Shown here: piece by piece, positions 57,131-64,000 of the stretch | Layout: each line of letters opens with the position of its first letter | Position numbering within the stretch: the first letter of the stretch is position 1 | Source: Ampullaceana balthica | Lineage: Eukaryota > Mollusca > Gastropoda > Lymnaeidae | DNA length: 64,000 nucleotides | Direction of reading: 5' to 3' | NCBI GenBank assembly: GCA_944989445.1 | Contig: CALYLW010000738.1 | Coordinates: 441,573-505,572 of the forward strand | Program-made: the position numbers and the translations under genes | The notes under the pieces: generated by a model | What the model saw: the letters and a program-made list of their open reading frames with translations, nothing else | Told to the model about the DNA's origin: nothing | The model's database searches: none

Positions 57131-60045
57131 CAGCGGCGCAGCGTGGGTATGTGCCGCCCGGGACAGAAACCAAATCCCCCCCCCAAGAAAAAAATATGTT
57201 AACGCTGTAAAGTAAAAAAAAATTAGAAAGTAATAATAAGAACACTATATATTTTTATGTTAAAAAGAAAGGCTTAATTTCTTTAATGAAATTAGGGTTT
57301 TATGTTTTTCCTCATGGCTCAATCTTTCATGTATCAATGTTTTCAGCCATGTCATGCTCAATAGCCAAAATAGCAATAGATTAGACAATTTTGGTGTATT
57401 CGTAATTGATCGTCATTAATTTTTTCTATTAAAATAATTTTATAGAAGCCTTTTTAACACAAATCTTTACTTAAGACAGTTGTAAGCGATGTTCGAATTA
57501 ATTATATTATTTTAGGCAGGGTAACTTCGAGCATAAATATCTTCATAAACTTGAATAAACCACCTAGTCTTGAATTCATTATTTATTTTTTCTATTCATG
57601 GGGTTAAAATATTCCTTGCCTGAATATGTCATGTGGGATATTTTGAATACTCTAATTTGAAGACAAAATTTCAAAGTCCAGTAGATTAGCTGGTGTTGGA
57701 AAATCATGTTTGTTTTCTAAATTCTATGTAACTGCCAAAGCCTCACACGAATTTATACACTAATCTCATCTTATGAAGAAACCAAATCTTTTCTTATCTG
57801 TTACTCTACATAGCATGGATACATATACATATTTGCTTCGATCAACACAAATTTGCTCTTCGATTGGAAGGTTCGATTAAAATGATTTTGTCTCCACATA
57901 AATTGTATCAAATGTCAAAGCATCCCTTAAGTATTCCATTCCATTAGTTTCTCTGTGAGTAGCCACTGCTAAGAAATTTTTTTATTGAGCGTTTGTAAAG
58001 AATTTCGGGATTTTTTTTTAAAGTAACTTTTAAAATAAAAATATTTCATTGTGACTAGCAAAGTTCCTGCGACTGTTCGTGTGTTGAGCTTTGTGTCTGC
58101 ATCTTTCAGTTCTATAGCTTACAAAGTAACCACAACATGGCTCCATGGTATATTCACTATTTTGTATCCTGAAGTCTGAACGCCTTGCTTGTAGAAGCAA
58201 TTAGGTATTTCCAACAGTTTATGAACTTGGAAAAGAATGCGTAAAAACGCTCCAGTGTACTAAAATAGTTGGAGAATTCGTATCAGTTGGAGTATCATGT
58301 TAACAAATTATTTTTAACTGTTAGAACGAGTTTGAAATGAGATTTTATGTTTTTGCGCCTTTGTTGAACTCTTGTATACTTTCCAGCCCTAAAGAAGTAT
58401 TAACATACGTTGGGCTTATGCAGTCAATTATTTTAAGATCATCATTTATTCAAAATCATTTCAGAAATGTCGTAAGCAGATTCACTTTTGCTTGAATGAA
58501 ATCTATGAAAGATTCTAAAGCGTCTACTTTTTTTTATTTTAAATCTTTACATATCACACAACTGGACTTGTTTGACCCTAATGCCCAATATATGAAGATA
58601 TGAAGCTATCAAATACAATGGAACAATATTGAAGAGAGATGATTTTTCGTGAACTGTACCTCCTAAAATTGCCATGCACTCAGTTTGAATTTTAGATGAC
58701 ACGTTTTTTAAAATCCCTTACATTAACTTCACCGCTGTCTCTCTCTGTCTTGGTCGGGCCCGCGGAAAAACAAAAGTAAAAAATGACCCACTTCCCGTGA
58801 AGCCATCGAGCTGAAATTTGGCACACCGACCCGTGTCATCTAACAATGCATTGTATCAAAATTTAAGATCGATCGAAAGTACCGTAATTAAATTAATGAA
58901 TTTTTAGTTTATCTATATAAACTATATGTAGCGGTCGCTATTGTTTACATTTTACGGGTCACTTGACTTCACGCCAGCTACCGGTGAACACATCTCGTGT
59001 TTTAACCAGGTAAACCACCTGGAGTTGAGTTAACGCGTTGACGCCACCCGTCCATGTCCACACCCCTCCCCCTTCCCCCAGATTTAAAGCCAGGGGAGAT
59101 AATTTCGGTTTCAGTCTGTAAATGTTTGTCGCGTTTGCACATAATCAATACTTTTAGTTATGTCTCATATATAAGGGATTTATAGTCCAAAACTTTGTTT
59201 TTACGGGGTTGTTTTATTTACTCATTTTCTTACTTTGATCTCGGAGTGCTCGAACGTACTTTGCAAGCTAATGCATTAGTTCCGGAATATTTCCTTTATT
59301 CGCAACAGTATTGCCCTCTCTGTGACCTCAAAAAGTCACATTCAATTTCGCCAGGATTTAGTCATGTCAAATATTCTAACAAGAACTTCTTGCCACTTTG
59401 TTTTCTCTTTTACAACAACTAATTGTCGGTCTTTATTAATAGTCTATTCTTTTTTATTTAATTTCTGATTCCTTCCATTTGCAAAAAAACGTTGGTAATG
59501 TTGAGTACTTATTGAGTACTTATTGAGTACTTATTGAGTACTTATCTTGCTTTTCTTTTCTTTTATTAAAATTTATTTTCACGTTTTAACAATTAGCTAA
59601 TTAAAAATGAGGAATTTGCCGCCCCCCCCCCTCCACCAAATTTTGTATTTACTGTGCCAAGTTTTAATTCCACTAGATAAGCAATTGTTTCCAATATTTA
59701 TGTGTATGCCACAAAACAAAAGAAATTAAAATAAATAAGCCATATAAATACGCCACAATTTTTTCCAGTAGTTCACTTACGTTAAAATCATATAAATTAT
59801 ATATACTAGCACATTATTGTCATACTGTCAGCCCCTATGTTTTCCAGCTTAGTAACATTAGTATCAGAAGACTTTAGGTTTATAATGGAGTTTGAAGTTT
59901 TGGCATTAGAAGTGCTCTCGTGTTTTAATATAATATAGTTCTTCATTTCCTTTAATTTTTTTAAATCTTGGCTTTTCTTTTTTTTTCTTAAAATTTATTT
60001 TTCACGTTTTAACAATTATTAGCTAATTAACAACGAGGAATTTCC
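57131..60045 (-). mobile_element. hAT-2 transposon, copy 2, right end lost, M1 inserted
   Basis: The left terminus CAGCGGCGCAGCGTGGGTAT and the interior follow copy 1 (30002-32815) block by block (for example TGTTAACGCTGTAAAGTAAA and CTCGGAGTGCTCGAACGTAC). The copy is interrupted at 58711-59219 by an M1 element. At about 60045, just after AACAACGAGGAATTT, it stops and the sequence passes into an H1 Helitron interior, so the last roughly 400 bp including the right TIR are missing. Transposase remnants on the minus strand are as decayed as in copy 1. Confidence 0.88.
58711..59219 (+). mobile_element. M1 repeat, subfamily b, inserted in hAT-2 copy 2
   Basis: AAATCCCTTACATTAACTTC at the start and ATATATAAGGGATTTATAGT with TTTTTACGGGG near the end. 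It is absent from the corresponding site of hAT-2 copy 1 (about 31610-31635), which proves it is a mobile unit of about 0.5 kb. The interior GTGAAGCCATCGAGCTGAAA and TACCGTAATTAAATTAATGA match other copies. Confidence 0.88.
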
Positions 60046-60196
60046 GAGCATGACGAATGACCCTCGCTCGGGTCAACTAATCACTGTTGGCAAGCGTGGT
60101 GGGATGGAAAAAAAAGGGGGGAGCGGGAGTGGGTGGTAACAAAACGCTTGCGTTCACTTGCCGTTCACTTGCATTGTTCCTTCACAAAATAACGTG

Positions 60197-60267
60197 AAAT
60201 TCGTAGTGTACTGGTTATCACGTCCGGCTCATACGAGGAGGTCCTGGGTTCAAGGCGCAGCGAAAAC
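60197..60267 (+). other. tRNA-Val-like unit inside H1 Helitron
   Basis: A box TAGTGTACTGG, D arm GTGTACTGGTTATCAC, loop CTCATAC and B-box-like GGTTCAAGGC. More diverged than the unit at 24024-24095. Confidence 0.68.
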
Positions 60268-60585
60268 ATTGGTTTTTTTTTAAATTTTTAAAAATGTCTG
60301 TTTGTGCCAGTTCTTTTACCCCTTTATTGCCAACACTAGCTGATCCAGAGCGTAGCATCCGCTGCTAATGATTTAGTGACGGGTGAAGACTTCCTGAAAG
60401 ACACATTTGTCAAAATAGGGTGGGTTTGGGCAAACGACTGTGAGTTAATGAAAAGAAGGAACTCTGGAGAGACCCGCGGCGTAGCATACGTCGCAGACTT
60501 GCTCATCATAGACATTGCAAAGAACATTTCGGGGGTGGCGGGGTGAGAGTACAGACACAAAAAGCAGCACTAAGTAAATAAATTT

Positions 60586-61818
60586 TTTTAAACCGTAAAA
60601 AACCAAGTTATTCACTATAAATCCTTTATGTATGAGACGTAACTAAAAGAATGTTCATTATAATACGCAGCGCAAGACCATCCAAAAATACAAATTTGTA
60701 GTTGTGTCGTAAAACATGTTTAATATAATGCGCACCGATGAGGAATATGTTTATAAAAAAATTTTGTCAATAAAATACGCACCTAATTGCGCGACAGAAA
60801 GGTTGTTCAATATAATGCGCACCTTTACACTCTATCTCAAAAAATAACATGATACATAGGAATAAATAAAATAATCTTAAAAATCAATAATTCAATTACG
60901 GTACATGTGATCGATCTGAAATTTTGATACATAGTTTTTATCATCGCGACCAAACTGCCTGCTAAATTGCAGCTCTCTAGCTTACGAGGAAGTGGGTTAA
61001 AAATCGATCCAAAGTTTTGGCGACATCAATCAAGGGTTCAACAACACACCACGAGTTAATATAAAGAATTTAATTTAAAATATAAAAAAAACGTAAAAAC
61101 CAAGTTTTTGACTATAAATCCTTTATGTACGAGAAGTAATTTTGATGCATTGTTTTTATTATCGGTACGAAACTGCCTGCAAAATTTCAGCTCGCTAGCT
61201 TACGAGCAAGTGGGTTAAAAATCGATCCAAAGTTTTGGCGACAAGCAATCAAGCAAACAATCAAGGGTTCAACCAAACACCACGAGTTAATATAAAGGAT
61301 TTAATTTTTAAAAACCGTAAAAAAAAACAAGTTTATCACTATAAATCCTTTATGTACGAGACGTAACTAAAAGAATGTACATTATAATACGCAGCGCCAG
61401 ACCATCCAGAAATACAAAATTGCAGTTTTGTCGTAAAACATGTTTAATATAATGCGCACCGATGAGAAATATGTTTATAAAAAGAGTTGTCAATAAAATA
61501 CGCACCTTATTGCGCGACAGAAAGGTTGTTCAATATAATACGCACCGCGACGCTCTATCTCAAAAAATAACATGATACATAGGAATAAATAAAATAATCT
61601 AAAAAATCAATAATTTAATTACGGTACATGCGATCGATCTGAAATTTTGATACATTGTTTTTATTATCGGTACAAAACTGCCTGCAAAATTTCAGCTCGC
61701 TATCTTACGAGCAAGTGGGATAAAAATCGATCGAAATTTTTGGCAACAAGCAATCAAGCAAGCAATCAAGCAAGCAATCAAGGGTGCAGACACCACGAGT
61801 TAATATAAAGGATTTAAA
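60586..61818 (-). mobile_element. M1 repeat trimer (subfamily a) inserted in Helitron
   Basis: Three head-to-tail minus-strand units: about 60590-61078, 61079-61303 (with a large internal deletion) and 61304-61816. Each begins near CCGTAAAAAACCAAGTT-like sequence and ACTATAAATCCTTTATGTAC. Each ends ACCACGAGTTAATATAAAGG with ATTT. Comparison with the uninterrupted site at about 24250 (AGTAAATAAAAAAATAGCGA) shows a precise insertion of the whole trimer. Confidence 0.88.
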
Positions 61819-62044
61819 AATAGTGAGTAAACGTAAAGATATACACACTGATGTTGTTGTTACCCGCCTCCCATTTATTACTACCATCCCTTAAAAATAA
61901 ACGTTGTTTGGCCGATCCTAGCGAGGGTTAGTCATATTTAGGGTTGTTAATTGCGTGTTTTTTTATGGAAAACCGATTATCGATTATGTAACTCCGATTT
62001 TAAACCGATTATCGTTTTACAGCTGACTTCATAGAAGTTAGGGA

Positions 62045-62226
62045 CAGAGCCGTCTTGAGACCAGCTTGGGCCCATGGTCAAAGAAATATTGTTGGGCCCC
62101 TCCCCCGCAGGAATAAAAAAATAAATATACATAAAATATATAAATATAACATATTCCCATGGGGCCCCTATGCTAGTGGGCCCCCGGGGCAAATGCCAGA
62201 CGGGCCTATGCGTTAAGACGGCCCTG
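62045..62226. mobile_element. hAT MITE, 182 bp, CAGAGCCGTCTT termini
   Basis: Inverted ends CAGAGCCGTCTTGAG and TTAAGACGGCCCTG. Flanks are GTTAGGGA (62037-62044) and GTTAGGGG (62227-62234), an 8-bp duplication with one change. The empty site is visible in the sister Helitron at about 24478 (GAAGTTAGGGGTGAACCG), which confirms the boundaries. Confidence 0.95.
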
Positions 62227-62411
62227 GTTAGGGGTGTACCGAATTTCGCCTTAAAATGTCTCGAAAATAAACAATGAGTTGGCAGTACAACCGACGTTCA
62301 CTCGCGTTGTTTTGATTTCTTCGTGCTGTAGTTTGTGTCCGTTCTTTATCAACTTTCTTTGCACTCTCCATGAGCAAGTCTGCGGCGTATGCTACGCCGC
62401 GGGGCGTCTAG

Positions 62412-63664
62412 TAATATTTAATGATTACTTATTTCGTGATTGTCGATTCTTTCAAAGTGGGGTAAAGTGTTTTCACGGTCTAGTCGCCAACAAAAGCAGA
62501 TACGTCGTAATATAGTTAACGCTTATACGGACATTGGCGTAGCAAGGCGTGTTGCGGGGAGCGGGGTTTAACGTCCGACTTTGACAAACCAGGGCGACTC
62601 TAATCCTAGCAAGGATTCTGTAACACGGCAAGAATCGGTGGCTTTTAAAATTAACCTTAAACAACAATTTATTTTTGATTGCGTCTAGTTTAAAATCATA
62701 ATGTTTAAAAACATGCCTGAAGGACCAAATCCATTTCAGCACGTTGTGTTTTAACATAAGGTCTGTCAGCGTTGTGAAACGGATCAATTCTTTAAGGTTA
62801 GAGCTATTACGTTCAGATAAATCATATTCTTCTTTTTAAAAAGACAATTTCAAATCGCCTCTTTTTTTTTAAAGGTATCTGAATGCATGGTCATTCGAAT
62901 TCTTCAATTCAGTTTAAGATATTATAAATAGTTTAAGAAATTCAATAAATTACTTATTACCAGTACCCTCTATTTGTCTGTGAAATACAAGCGTGATTTC
63001 CCAGAACATCTTATGGTATTTAACTACAAATCTAATATTTATCACCACCATTATTTCACGCCGCTTCTATCTTATTTCGGTTTCGTTATCACATTATATC
63101 TTTCAGCATGTTAGTTGATTCTTTTGTCATCATGTGATAATTGATAATTCACTACAGTTTACCCTTCTACTATAAAAAAATGCCTCGCATTATGTTTTAT
63201 TTAGTATGTTAAAAATGTATTCTATAAATCACTTCTAACACTTAGAACGAATTCTGAATATTTAAACACACATTTCATGTCATATTGAGTCGCTTTCGCC
63301 GTGTAAGCGAATTGGGCGCAGTGTTTGATTAATCGACATGAACCTGGCGACCACAATAGTATTATGGTTAAACATAACACAGATGACCTTTTGGTCGACC
63401 TAAGATAACGAATGCATGTCAAATATTATCTCACCTTTTTATTACGGTACGTTACATGGCATTGTGTAAACACAGCACTTTTTACCAGCTCGCTGTTAAC
63501 TCCTCATAACGCCCAGTGTGCGCAGCTTGAATTAATTAATGCGGGGAAGGCTTTGGAAAGGGCGGCTTCCAGAAAGTCTGGCATGAACACTGAAGATGAC
63601 CACCATGTCCTGCAGGTGAGGACTATGAGGTGTGAGGACTCTGAAGTGTGAGGACTCTGAAGGT
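62412..63664. other. Spacer, nothing recognised
   Basis: ATTGGCGTAGCAAGGCGTG at 62533 resembles a hAT terminus but no partner end is seen. Frames 62473-62787 (minus) and 63412-63651 (plus) are unrecognised. Confidence 0.35.
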
Positions 63665-64000
63665 TATACTGGTGTGTGGGGGAACTAAAGGTCTGACCAG
63701 TGTGTGAGGGAACTAAAGGTCTGACCAGTGTGTGAGGGAACTAAAGGTCTGACCAGTGTGTGAGGGAACTAAAGGTCTGACCAGTGTGTGAGGGAACTAA
63801 AGGTCTGGTCTGTGTGTGAGTAAACTAAAGTTCTAACCAGTTTGTGAGGGAACTAAAGGTCTGGTCTGAGTGTGAGGGAACTAAAGGTCTGTTCTGTGTG
63901 TCAAGGAACTTAAGGTCTGGTCTGTGTGTGAGGGAACCAAATGTCTGGTCAGTGTGTGAGGGAACTAAAGGTCTGGTCTGTGTGTGAGGGAACTAAAGGT
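63665..64000. repeat. 28-bp tandem array, runs off right edge
   Basis: About 12 copies of GTCTGACCAGTGTGTGAGGG plus AACTAAAG. The left half is dominated by GACCAGTG units and the right half by GGTCTGTG units. The array continues beyond the window. Confidence 0.96.

Larger units (their letters stand above)
60046..62411 (+). mobile_element. Helitron, family H1, composite copy with two later insertions
   Basis: Sequence colinear with the 836-bp H1 copy (23838-24673): GAGCATGACGAATGACCCTC, the tRNA-Val-like unit, an inverted 3' end (60475-60510), and TAGTGAGTAAACG at 61827. It continues through ACCGATTATCGATTATGTAA to the hairpin GCGGCGTATGCTACGCCGC and CTAG (62408-62411) before T. The 5' TC end is missing because of the junction with hAT-2 at 60045. 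It is split by an M1 trimer (60586-61818) and by a hAT MITE (62045-62226). Confidence 0.87.

Noticed and set aside
62533..62552. hAT terminus (CATTGGCGTAGCAAGGCGTG)
   Set aside because: No matching inverted end and no 8-bp duplication found nearby.

Overview
The window looks like a piece of a large, repeat-rich invertebrate nuclear genome. Arguments for a eukaryote are: no dense operon-like coding; many AT-rich spacers; LINE, SINE, hAT, Helitron and MITE insertions; and about 20 micro-, mini- and satellite-type tandem arrays. A mollusc, perhaps a gastropod, is my guess from the general style of the LINE, SINE and hAT sequences. That is an inference I cannot test here. I recognise no host protein-coding gene, no genuine tRNA or rRNA gene, and no promoter. 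Nearly every open frame is either transposon-derived or a by-product of a tandem array.

Layout. 1-7 kb: a 22-bp array, SINE copies, and 48-bp and 36/37-bp satellite-like arrays. 7-13 kb: a MITE with TAA duplications, a 52-bp tandem repeat split by a 308-bp LINE insertion, an unexplained GC-rich block and a GGAT microsatellite. 13.3-16.8 kb: a 3.5-kb hAT transposon with perfect 8-bp target duplications. It holds a decayed transposase, a head-to-tail dimer of an unclassified repeat (called M1 here) and a nested MITE. 17-23 kb: a 39-bp array, another M1 copy, a LINE relic in which a piece of reverse-transcriptase coding sequence has expanded into a 27-bp minisatellite, and a 32-bp array. 23.8-25 kb: a Helitron (family H1) that carries a tRNA-Val-like unit, and the end of a second Helitron family (H2). 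28-33 kb: two copies of a second SINE-like repeat, a small hAT MITE, a 14-bp array and a 2.8-kb hAT element. 33.8-42.2 kb: two more H1 Helitrons, a hAT deletion derivative that keeps its BED zinc finger, H2 Helitrons, and a 2.5-kb LINE with a 12-bp target duplication and only two visible lesions. 44-52 kb: several MITEs and arrays. 53-57 kb: M1, a LINE tail, a SINE and a 20-bp array. 57.1-62.4 kb: a multi-layer nest, with a second copy of the 2.8-kb hAT (interrupted by M1) fused to an H1 Helitron that is interrupted by an M1 trimer and by a hAT MITE. 63.7-64 kb: a 28-bp array that runs off the end.

How the parts work together: the non-autonomous elements depend on machinery not intact here. 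The hAT copies, MITEs and BED-finger derivative need a hAT transposase, the Helitrons need a RepHel protein, and the SINEs need a LINE reverse transcriptase. Only the LINE at 37681-40214 is close to intact, and it lacks its 5' part. Insertion boundaries, TIRs and target duplications were read by eye; copy identities and ages were not computed.
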